Assembly (NCBI GenBank): GCA_018302135.1
Contig: JAGWAE010000003.1
Coordinates: 1-41,202 of the forward strand
DNA length: 41,202 nt
Origin: Candidatus Woesearchaeota archaeon
Lineage (GTDB): Archaea; Nanobdellota; Nanobdellia; SCGC-AAA011-G17; PNOQ01
Reading direction: 5' to 3'
Position 1 is the stretch's first letter; every line of letters starts with the position of its first letter. Below the pieces are notes generated by a model. It ran no database searches. It was not told the origin of the DNA and worked only from the letters and a program-made list of their open reading frames with translations. Shown in pieces: positions 1 through 8,114 of the stretch. The translations under genes and the position numbers were made by a program.

Positions 1-313
1 CATTTCTATTATAAACTTCTCTAGCATTCTCAAATTCCAAACTACAAAAATTACACTTATCAAAAACTTGACATCCTTCTGAATCATATTTAAAATCAGT
101 CTGTCCTCTTTGATTTAAACAATCATAATAATCTTGACCATAATTATAACTACAATTATCACTAATTTTGCCCATCATGGGCACATCATAAAAAGAAGTA
201 TTACAATAGTCTTCATATTTTGGTTCAGTATAAACCGCTTGCATAAAAAGAACTATAAACATAGGTAGCAACACAGAAATACCAAGTATCATAGCTAGTT
301 TCTTTGAATTCAT
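1..313 (-). CDS. Partial CDS (C-terminus outside window): signal/TM N-terminus plus Cys-rich extracytoplasmic region
   Basis: Open reverse frame from ATG at 313-311 to the window edge without a stop: MNSKKLAMILGISVLLPMFIVLFMQAVYTEPKYEDYCNTSFYDVPMMGKISDNCSYNYGQDYYDCLNQRGQTDFKYDSEGCQVFDKCNFCSLEFENAREVYNRN... Not in the ORF track because it is truncated. TATA-like 'tttataaaag' upstream. Confidence 0.75.
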   Translation of the reverse strand, partial: MNSKKLAMILGISVLLPMFIVLFMQAVYTEPKYEDYCNTSFYDVPMMGKISDNCSYNYGQDYYDCLNQRGQTDFKYDSEGCQVFDKCNFCSLEFENAREVYNRN

Positions 314-443
314 ACCATAAACTAACAATAACTATTTATAAAAGTTCCTATCTAATAACCTCAAAACCTCATTTTTTGGCAGTCCTAGGCCTAAAACTTA
401 AAAAATCAAAAGCTTTTTATTTCAAGAAGTATCTCCTAAAAGC

Positions 444-785
444 ATGAAAATAGAGATCAGTACAAAAACAAAGGGGTTAACCAATAGTATGTTTCCAAAA
501 GAGGATTTACATGTGGAAGACTATGTTGAACTTCCAGATGGATCTAGATTGATCTTTAAAGGTGAATTAGTTCTCAGATCATACGGAAATCCCACATTAG
601 TTATAGCAAATTTAATGTTTGGGCCAAAAAGTACTAGTGACTCAGTATCCGAATGGTTATTTCAAAAACTAAACGGAAATGCTAGCGAATTAGTAATAAA
701 CACAAGAAATGTACCTTTAGACAAAGATAGAATTAAAAAAACAATAGAAGTTGAAGTAAAACGAAGTGATATGCTATTAATTTAA
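444..785 (+). CDS. Hypothetical protein, paralogue of the 6524..6859 product
   Basis: ORF 113 aa; shares MK[IL]EI.T, MFP/LFP.E..H.E.Y, GS..F.G, YG.P and EWLF motifs with the 111-aa ORF at 6524..6859. Confidence 0.75.
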   Translation: MKIEISTKTKGLTNSMFPKEDLHVEDYVELPDGSRLIFKGELVLRSYGNPTLVIANLMFGPKSTSDSVSEWLFQKLNGNASELVINTRNVPLDKDRIKKTIEVEVKRSDMLLI

Positions 786-1059
786 ATTTTGGTCTTCTTT
801 CATAAGTTTGAATTATATTTATCTATTTTTCTTCTAAGCTCAATAAATGACATTTTAGCATCATGTTTTAAACAATCTTATCTAGAAAGTCAAAAATCCT
901 GAAAAATTCTTCTTAAATATTTATAATAACTACAAACCATAAAATCATTTTGGGTGAACACAGTTTTCATGAGAGAAAAGACAACTAATTTTTAATTTAA
1001 ATAACTTACAGAACCCCGAAAACAATAAAGTTTATATAAAGATTAAATATTCTCCTACT

Positions 1060-1380
1060 ATGGCAAAATCAACAATAAATACAGTCAAAAAAGCATTAGA
1101 AGATGTTGATAATGGTGCAGGATGTTTTATTAGTTTAGTAGAAAGAGCAATCAAAGAAGAAGATATTAGTCAGTCTGTACGTTCTCCTTTTAGTTGGCCT
1201 GTCCGTAGTCCATTATACCAAGAATACCAAAGTTCGTCTGAAGGTTTAGCATTTGCATTTCTTACAAACGAGGGTATTGAGTGTTGGAGTGTGCTAAAAT
1301 ATTTGGCAAAAGGTAGAGCAACCCCAGAACTAATTCGTCAAGTTTATCTCACTTATTCAGGGCTACCCATCCAAAGATAA
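1060..1380 (+). CDS. Hypothetical protein
   Basis: ORF 106 aa; TATA-like 'tttatataaag' about 25-30 nt upstream of ATG. Confidence 0.65.
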   Translation: MAKSTINTVKKALEDVDNGAGCFISLVERAIKEEDISQSVRSPFSWPVRSPLYQEYQSSSEGLAFAFLTNEGIECWSVLKYLAKGRATPELIRQVYLTYSGLPIQR

Positions 1381-1421
1381 AAACAATAACATTTTTAAAT
1401 AAATAAATTCTAAATTAAAAC

Positions 1422-2324
1422 ATGCCAAAGAAAAAACATAGAATTATTAAAAAACTTCCAGAACTTGAACCAATAGTAAAAAAACCTTCAAAGCTAAAAA
1501 CAGATTATGATATTGCTTATGATTTTGCAGCAAAAGTTTACAAACAATTTCAAGAATCAATAAAATCTATAGTTCTATTTGGTAGTGCAGTGAAAGGTGA
1601 AACAGTAACTGGTTCAGATATTGACATTTTAATAATAATAGATGATTGCTCTATTCAATGGGATCAAGAATTAATAGCTTGGTACAGAGAAGAACTTGGT
1701 AAAATAACAGAAAGACAAACTTATGGAGAAAGATTACATGTTAACACTGTAACATTAAGTACATTTTGGGAAGATGTTAGAGAAGGAGAACCAGCAGCAA
1801 TTAATATTATAAGGTATGGTCAACCATTAATAGATTTTGGTGGTTTCTTTGACCCAATAAAAATATTACTAGCTAGAGGCAGAATAAGACCTAGCCCAGA
1901 AGCAATTTTTCTAACATTAAGAAGAGCTCCATTACATATTTCAAGATCTAAATTTGATATGGTAAACTCAATAGAACATTTATACTGGTCCATGGTAGAT
2001 TCATCACATGCAGCACTAATGGCAAGTAATCAAATTCCTCCAAGCCCAGAACATGTTACAGAAATGCTAGACGAAGTTTTTGTTTCCAAAAAAGTATTAG
2101 ATAAAAAATATGTTATTTGGTATAAAGAAATGTATGAACTTGCCCATGACATAGTTCACGGCACAGTAAAATCAATGTCTGGAAAAGATATAGATATTGT
2201 AATGACAAGAGCAATAGAATTTGAAAAAGTAATGCGTAATATAACTTCTAGATTAATTTCAAAAGAAAAAATAATTCAAGTTCAAGAAAAAGAACCTGTT
2301 CCAGAACCACCAAAAAGAAATTAA
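1422..2324 (+). CDS. Nucleotidyltransferase-domain protein with C-terminal helical (HEPN-like) region
   Basis: Pol-beta-type NTase motif FGSAVKGETVTGSDIDILIIIDD; C-terminal part shares GRIRPSPEAI, ..P..E....L.EVFV, HG.VKS..G with ORF 8115..9857. Confidence 0.8.
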   Translation: MPKKKHRIIKKLPELEPIVKKPSKLKTDYDIAYDFAAKVYKQFQESIKSIVLFGSAVKGETVTGSDIDILIIIDDCSIQWDQELIAWYREELGKITERQTYGERLHVNTVTLSTFWEDVREGEPAAINIIRYGQPLIDFGGFFDPIKILLARGRIRPSPEAIFLTLRRAPLHISRSKFDMVNSIEHLYWSMVDSSHAALMASNQIPPSPEHVTEMLDEVFVSKKVLDKKYVIWYKEMYELAHDIVHGTVKSMSGKDIDIVMTRAIEFEKVMRNITSRLISKEKIIQVQEKEPVPEPPKRN

Positions 2325-2331
2325 AAAAAGT

Positions 2332-3033
2332 TTATTTATTTAAGTATGCACTTGATACTAAAGGTAACATTGCACTAGCAAATTGATTTTCATCTTTAAC
2401 ATTATCTAAAACATACTTACTATATGTTCTAACTTTACCATCATCTAATTTATCAGTTCCTTCTTTTACAAAATATTCTGTAAACTTTCCATTAATTTTT
2501 CTCAATGGACCTCTCTTAAATACATCAACCCAGAATTTATAATCACTGTTAGCTGCAAAATACTTCAAAGCTGCCTGAAGTTCTGGTTCATCTTTATTTT
2601 TTTCAAGATAAAAGTTTATGATTAAATTAGCATCTTGACTTCTCATAACCTGATGAATTATGCCTAAATATTGGTTTAATTCTTTATGTGCTTTTGCTAT
2701 ATCTTTATATTCCCCATTTTTAGGAGCGCCAAGTTGAGCAACCTGTCCTAATAATTTTCCAGAATCAAGAGCAGCCAATATATCTTCTAAATTGCCTTTT
2801 GTTTCACTTTGAAACTTTCTTGCTTCTACATTTCTAGTTGCTTGTAATTCTGCTAAAAATCTATCATCGCTAGCACCTGCAAAAAAGTAAGGATCATCAT
2901 GTAATTCGTCTCCTAACTCTTGTCTTAGTTTAGGGCTATTACGAACTCTTGCATCATCAAAACTTTCTAATGCTTCCTGATAAGTCGCATACTTTTGCAC
3001 TAATTTTTTGTATTCATCAACATTAAATGTCAT
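2332..3033 (-). CDS. Hypothetical protein
   Basis: ORF 233 aa, convergent with the upstream gene; no family recognised. Confidence 0.7.
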   Translation of the reverse strand: MTFNVDEYKKLVQKYATYQEALESFDDARVRNSPKLRQELGDELHDDPYFFAGASDDRFLAELQATRNVEARKFQSETKGNLEDILAALDSGKLLGQVAQLGAPKNGEYKDIAKAHKELNQYLGIIHQVMRSQDANLIINFYLEKNKDEPELQAALKYFAANSDYKFWVDVFKRGPLRKINGKFTEYFVKEGTDKLDDGKVRTYSKYVLDNVKDENQFASAMLPLVSSAYLNK

Positions 3034-3100
3034 TTTTTATCACAAATTTATATGATATAACTAGTTTATAAATCTTTCTATTTTAATAACTAAATAGTAG

Positions 3101-3235
3101 TTACAGTTTCTCAGGCAGTTCTTCTTTGAATCCACAAACTTTACAATACTTTATACTATAGAAACCGTCCTCAAATTTATGTTGTCCTTCGTGTAACTCA
3201 TGACCACATTCCGGACATAAATGTATTTCATTCAT
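3101..3235 (-). CDS. Small zinc-ribbon protein (44 aa), translationally coupled downstream of PEP synthase
   Basis: Not in ORF track. Reverse frame ATG 3235 to TAA 3101: MNEIHLCPECGHELHEGQHKFEDGFYSIKYCKVCGFKEELPEKL; two CxxC knuckles (CPEC, CKVC); start overlaps the ppsA stop (ATGA). Confidence 0.75.
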   Translation of the reverse strand: MNEIHLCPECGHELHEGQHKFEDGFYSIKYCKVCGFKEELPEKL

Positions 3236-5595
3236 TTTCTAGCAGCTTCCAATACTAATCTTCTTTCTTCATCAGCCACAATTTTATTTATAGTTGAAAC
3301 AGCATCAACATTTACAGTTATTTCGTCTATTCCTGTATCAACCAAAAACTTAGCCATATCAGCATTTGAACCAGCTTGACCACAAATACTTGTTTTCACA
3401 TGATGTTTTTTACAAGTCTTTATTACATGTCTAATTTCTTTTAATACGGCAGGATGCATCTCATTATACCATTTCTGTATTCTACTATTATTTCTATCTA
3501 TAGCTAATGTAAACTGAGTTAGATCATTAGTTCCTATACTAATAAAATCAATTCCTTCCTCACAAAATTCATCCATCATCTGAACAACTGCAGGAGTTTC
3601 AACCATGATACCAAACTCCATATCTTCTAATCCCATATCCTTTATAACTTCTTTAGCATGTCTAACTTGCTCTAAATGTGTAATCATAGGTAACATTAAA
3701 CCAAGCTCTTTAAACCCTTTATTTCTAACCCTTCTTAATGCTTCTAATTGAGCCTTAAACAATTCAGGCTGATCTAAATCTCTTCTAATAGATCTCCAAC
3801 CCATCATAGGATTATCTTCTTTTGGTTCGTTTTCACCGCCAACCATATCTCTAAATTCATCAGTTCTTGCATCTAAACTCCTATACCAAACAGTTTTTCC
3901 TTTGAACGCACTACAAACTTTAGTTAAACCTTCTTCTAATCTTGAAATTAATTCTTCCTCTCTTCCATTATCAATTAAGTAACCTGGATGTTCTTTTCCA
4001 GATAATATCATAAATTCGCATCTTAACAACCCAACACCTTCAGCACCAGTAGCAGCTGCTTTATGTGCTAAATCTGGAAAGTCTGCAATAACTTTTATTT
4101 TAGTAACAGTCGGTTCAAGCACACCAATTTTTACATTTTCAGAAACAATATTAATTTCTTCAGCAGGTTTTTCTTCAATATTAATTTCTTCCTTTAAAAC
4201 TTCTTTAGCCCCTCTATAAACTTTACCTGCTTTACCATCAACAGTGATCAAATCATTTTCTTTTAATATCTTAGTAGCATTTCCAGTTCCAACAACTGCA
4301 GGTATTCCCATTTCTCTAGAAACTATTGCTGCATGGCAAGTTTGCCCACCTTCATCTGTAACAATAGCGCTAGCTCTTTCCATTGCTGCAACATAGTCTG
4401 GATTAGTCATCCTTGCGACTAAAACATCACCATGTTTTACTTTATCTAAATCATCAGCTTCTTCTACTATTTTTACATGGCCACTACCTATTCCTGGAGA
4501 AGCAGATATACCTGTCAAAATAGCCTTCTCATCTTCTAACCCCATATTTTGTTTTTCTTCTTCTGCTATCTTAGAAGTAACTTTCTCATTTGTAGTAATT
4601 CCTCTAGTCTGAACTAAAAAAATAGAACTATTTTCAATAGCAAACTCCATATCTTGTGGGGCTTCATAATGAGCTTCAACTTTTTTAGCTAAACTAGCTA
4701 ATTTACCAACTTCCCAATCAGTTAAAACTCTACCAATAGCTTTGTCAGGACTCAACATTTTTTTGCTAGTCCTTCCACTTGTTCTATCCCTATAAAACAT
4801 AAACAACTTATTTCCTATCTTCATATCTTTTAATGTCAAACTATTTTTATCTACAACATATCTATCTGGAGAAACAGCACCGGAAACAACAGCATCACCA
4901 AAACCAAAACTAGCTTCAATAATAACTTCAGATTTATCATTAGTTCCAGGATTCATACTAAACATAACTCCTGCTTTATCAGAATCAACCATTTTTTGTA
5001 TAACAACGGCTATCAAAACCTTTTCATGTTCAAAATTATTTTTTTCTCTGTAATATATTGCCCTAGCAGTAAACAAAGAAGCCCAGCACTGATGAACTGC
5101 TTGCACAACATTTTCAAAATTTTTAATATTAATATAAGTTGCTTGTTGCCCGGCGAACGAAAAATCAGGCAAATCTTCAGCAGTAGCACTAGATCTTACA
5201 GCAACAAAAGGATAATCTTTGGGTAAATTAACAAAACTTATTGTTTTTTTAGAAACATTCATCAAATCCAAATTAACATTCAAATTTTCATAAGCATACT
5301 TAATTTCTTGTTTTAATTCCTTTGGCATTTCAGCTTTTAGAATAATACTCTGAACTTGTTGAGCTGCTTTTTGTAATTGTTCATTATTATCCACGTCGGT
5401 ATTAACCAAAACTTTATTAATTTCTGGTTGCAATTTATTAACTTCTAAAAAATTTTTATAAGCATAAGATGTAACAACAAAACCATTAGGGATTGGAAAA
5501 TGAGCATTATACATCTCACCTAAATTAGCACCTTTACCACCTACAGATGCACCATCATTCTTAGAAATTTCTTGAAACCATAATATATTCTTCAT
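3232..5595 (-). CDS. ppsA: Phosphoenolpyruvate synthase (pyruvate, water dikinase)
   Basis: 787 aa; N-terminal KNDGASVGGKGANLGEM, VAVRSSATAEDLPDFSFAGQQ, phospho-His GGQTCHAAIVSREMGIPAVVGT, C-terminal MVETPAVV...FISIGTNDLTQ. Confidence 0.97.
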   Translation of the reverse strand: MKNILWFQEISKNDGASVGGKGANLGEMYNAHFPIPNGFVVTSYAYKNFLEVNKLQPEINKVLVNTDVDNNEQLQKAAQQVQSIILKAEMPKELKQEIKYAYENLNVNLDLMNVSKKTISFVNLPKDYPFVAVRSSATAEDLPDFSFAGQQATYINIKNFENVVQAVHQCWASLFTARAIYYREKNNFEHEKVLIAVVIQKMVDSDKAGVMFSMNPGTNDKSEVIIEASFGFGDAVVSGAVSPDRYVVDKNSLTLKDMKIGNKLFMFYRDRTSGRTSKKMLSPDKAIGRVLTDWEVGKLASLAKKVEAHYEAPQDMEFAIENSSIFLVQTRGITTNEKVTSKIAEEEKQNMGLEDEKAILTGISASPGIGSGHVKIVEEADDLDKVKHGDVLVARMTNPDYVAAMERASAIVTDEGGQTCHAAIVSREMGIPAVVGTGNATKILKENDLITVDGKAGKVYRGAKEVLKEEINIEEKPAEEINIVSENVKIGVLEPTVTKIKVIADFPDLAHKAAATGAEGVGLLRCEFMILSGKEHPGYLIDNGREEELISRLEEGLTKVCSAFKGKTVWYRSLDARTDEFRDMVGGENEPKEDNPMMGWRSIRRDLDQPELFKAQLEALRRVRNKGFKELGLMLPMITHLEQVRHAKEVIKDMGLEDMEFGIMVETPAVVQMMDEFCEEGIDFISIGTNDLTQFTLAIDRNNSRIQKWYNEMHPAVLKEIRHVIKTCKKHHVKTSICGQAGSNADMAKFLVDTGIDEITVNVDAVSTINKIVADEERRLVLEAARK

Positions 5596-5706
5596 ACTAT
5601 TCCCTCTTTTTCATGATAATAAACTATTTGTGTTTTATAAATTTTTTGCTATTGTAGGAGTAACACTAATTTAATAAATCAATTATTTTGTGTAATTAAT
5701 ATAAAA

Positions 5707-6108
5707 ATGATAGAAAATTGCATTAATTGCAAAGCTGAACTAAGAGGGGATGATAATAGAGAAAAGAATAGAATGGGATTTATTTGTGAAAAATGTTTTG
5801 ATCAGCAAAGAACTAAAATAATCAATAGTTTAGATAATTTTAGAAAAACAAATGAATTTGGAAACAAAGAACAAATTATTAAAAAAATGGCCTGGACAAT
5901 AGAAGAAAGAAACAAATGGTTAGGGCAAAGTTTTAATAATCAAAATACATTTCCATTCTACTATAAAAAAGGTGTCGAGGACTTACAACTAATGTTACTC
6001 GAACAGTTAATCCAGCTAATGGATAGTGCCGGATTCAATTATTGGTCAAAAGAAGCTAAACAACAACATACAGTAATACTTAAAAAGAGAGACAAACTAA
6101 AAAAATAG
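5707..6108 (+). CDS. Zinc-finger-like hypothetical protein, tandem paralogue 1
   Basis: N-terminal CINC...CEKC; alpha-helical remainder; homologous to the next ORF. Confidence 0.75.
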   Translation: MIENCINCKAELRGDDNREKNRMGFICEKCFDQQRTKIINSLDNFRKTNEFGNKEQIIKKMAWTIEERNKWLGQSFNNQNTFPFYYKKGVEDLQLMLLEQLIQLMDSAGFNYWSKEAKQQHTVILKKRDKLKK

Positions 6109-6126
6109 AAAAGAGGTGTATATGCA

Positions 6127-6519
6127 ATGGGATCAAATTGTTTAATTTGTGGAAATAGAATAGGCCATATGAACACTGGCCGTACGATAAAAGCAGGTGA
6201 ATTATGTGAAGATTGTTATAATGAAGGTTCAAAAATAGTTAGTTCTTTGAATAAGTTTAGAGTTTCTCAAGATTTTGAAAAGAAAGAAGAAATAATCAAA
6301 AAACTGAATATCATGAATCAACAATTAGGAAAATGGACAGGAGATTCAGCAGAAATAGTTCATTATTTCAATGAAAAACCTAGAGATTTACAAATAACTT
6401 ATCTTTCGCAATTAGTAAAATTAATGAGAGACGCAGGTTTTTCTCACTGGGCGGATGAAGCTAAAACTCAGCATGACGATTTATCAAGTATAAATTCAAG
6501 TTTAAAGAAGTTGAGATAA
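6127..6519 (+). CDS. Zinc-finger-like hypothetical protein, tandem paralogue 2
   Basis: N-terminal CLIC...CEDC; shared I.SL.[NK]FR....F..KE.IIKK, DLQ...L.QL..LM..AGF..W..EAK.QH with the preceding ORF. Confidence 0.75.
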   Translation: MGSNCLICGNRIGHMNTGRTIKAGELCEDCYNEGSKIVSSLNKFRVSQDFEKKEEIIKKLNIMNQQLGKWTGDSAEIVHYFNEKPRDLQITYLSQLVKLMRDAGFSHWADEAKTQHDDLSSINSSLKKLR

Positions 6520-6523
6520 ATTT

Positions 6524-6859
6524 TTATTCTAAAATTCTATTATATTCATCTTCCATTTTTCTCTTTAATAAATCTTTGTCTAAATAATCAACTATTCTTC
6601 TATTCAATCTTACAGATATTGCCTTCTGCTTTACTCTAGGAAATAACCATTCTACAAAATCCGCAACCTGTTCTTTAGAATTTATTTTAACACTGAAACT
6701 TACAGTTTCTGGCACACCATAAACTTTACTTATTGTTCGTCCATCAAAAGTTATTGCTGATCCTTCAGTAGCTTTATACTCTGTATGTATAGACTGTCTC
6801 TCTATTGGAAACAAATCATAAATTAAAGAACCATCATAAGTGTCTATTTCAAGTTTCAT
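6524..6859 (-). CDS. Hypothetical protein, paralogue of the 444..785 product
   Basis: 111 aa; see 444..785. Confidence 0.75.
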   Translation of the reverse strand: MKLEIDTYDGSLIYDLFPIERQSIHTEYKATEGSAITFDGRTISKVYGVPETVSFSVKINSKEQVADFVEWLFPRVKQKAISVRLNRRIVDYLDKDLLKRKMEDEYNRILE

Positions 6860-6916
6860 AATAAAAGTAGGTTATTAATTTTATATTTAAACATTGTTGG
6901 CAGTAATAATATATAT

Positions 6917-7432
6917 TCAACCAACAACAACAGAATAAGTTCCAGGCATTCTTGATCTAGCCATTTCCATAGATTTTTTTGCAGATTCAAGATTGTTCTC
7001 ATTAACAAATATTGTAAAAACAACAGTTCCTATTCTAGTCTGTGCAGCAACACCAACAGCCCTACCAAAAGATTTCTGCATACCTTTCTGCATTCTATCT
7101 GCTCCTGCACCAGTTAACATCTTATTTTCTCTTAAAACATGATGAGGGTACAAATGAACCAAAAAGTGATATCCATTATTACCAAAATTTTTTTGTAAAT
7201 GTCTATTAACTAAAACCCTGGCGGACTCCAAAGCATTATGTCTTATCTGCATTCTTTCTTTTGAAACAAGCATAACTTTTCTTGAGAATTCAGCTTTAAC
7301 ATCTCCCATATGAAATCTAACTATTTTAGAAGCAGGAATTGCTTTAATAAATCCTTTAGCTTTGTATTTAGATCTTCTAGTATACGCTCTTGTTACATGC
7401 TTATAACAATTACCTTTTCTTAATGTTGCCAT
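6917..7432 (-). CDS. rpl10e: Ribosomal protein uL16 (archaeal L10e)
   Basis: MATLRKGNCYKHVTRAYTRRSKYKAKGFIKAIPASKIVRFHMGD; typical L10e N-terminus and length (171 aa). Confidence 0.93.
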   Translation of the reverse strand: MATLRKGNCYKHVTRAYTRRSKYKAKGFIKAIPASKIVRFHMGDVKAEFSRKVMLVSKERMQIRHNALESARVLVNRHLQKNFGNNGYHFLVHLYPHHVLRENKMLTGAGADRMQKGMQKSFGRAVGVAAQTRIGTVVFTIFVNENNLESAKKSMEMARSRMPGTYSVVVG

Positions 7433-7433
7433 C

Positions 7434-7694
7434 TTACTTTATCTTAATTCTTGTACCAATTGCTTGACCAGGTAAACCTTTTTCAAATTTTACCCTAACT
7501 GCACCTTTGTTACCATGCTCTTTTAATATAATTCCATTAATTTCTTTACCTGCAGGACTAGTCCAAACTATGGCCTTTTTTAACAAACTTCCTGCCTGCT
7601 CTTTCGAATCAATAGAATCAAATTTTATTATCATCTGATTCATAGGATGTTGAGTTTTATGACTTCCCCTATAATCTATAATAACGCCTTCCAT
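7434..7694 (-). CDS. rpl35ae: Ribosomal protein eL33 (L35Ae)
   Basis: 86 aa; RGSHKTQHPMNQMIIKFD..., GKEINGIILKEHGNKGAVRVKFEKGLPGQAIGTRIKI. Confidence 0.9.
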   Translation of the reverse strand: MEGVIIDYRGSHKTQHPMNQMIIKFDSIDSKEQAGSLLKKAIVWTSPAGKEINGIILKEHGNKGAVRVKFEKGLPGQAIGTRIKIK

Positions 7695-7791
7695 TGTTAA
7701 ATTGGACTAAGTTATTGATTTATAAAGTTTTCTCTTAAGAAACAGATCAAAATTAAGAATAATATTAAAAGATAGAAGTTCACATATAATT

Positions 7792-8043
7792 TTATAATCT
7801 TGTTAATCTATCAGTTAATTTGTCAATTAAACTATAAATCATTCCACCACAATAACCCACTCCTGCACCAGTAAGTGCGCCATTTCCAACCCCATCTAAA
7901 CGATAGGATTGAAGAAATGATGAAATTCCATTATTATCTTGGGTCGAAAGAGTATAAATCAATCCAGCTCCGCTACCCAATAACAAACCGGCTTTTGCAA
8001 ATCGCTCTTTTATTACCGTTTCTTCCAAATTTGTCTTGAACAT
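7792..8043 (-). CDS. Hypothetical glycine-rich small membrane-associated protein
   Basis: ORF 83 aa with two Gly-rich hydrophobic segments. Confidence 0.55.
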   Translation of the reverse strand: MFKTNLEETVIKERFAKAGLLLGSGAGLIYTLSTQDNNGISSFLQSYRLDGVGNGALTGAGVGYCGGMIYSLIDKLTDRLTRL

Positions 8044-8114
8044 TTTTCTTCAAAAAAAACACAATAAATCAATACTTATAAATCTTCCTATCTTATAGCT
8101 GCCCATAATAAATA

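Noticed and set aside
4996-5226. Plus-strand ORF antisense to ppsA
   Set aside because: Wholly inside a confidently identified gene; low-complexity composition typical of AT-rich antisense frames.
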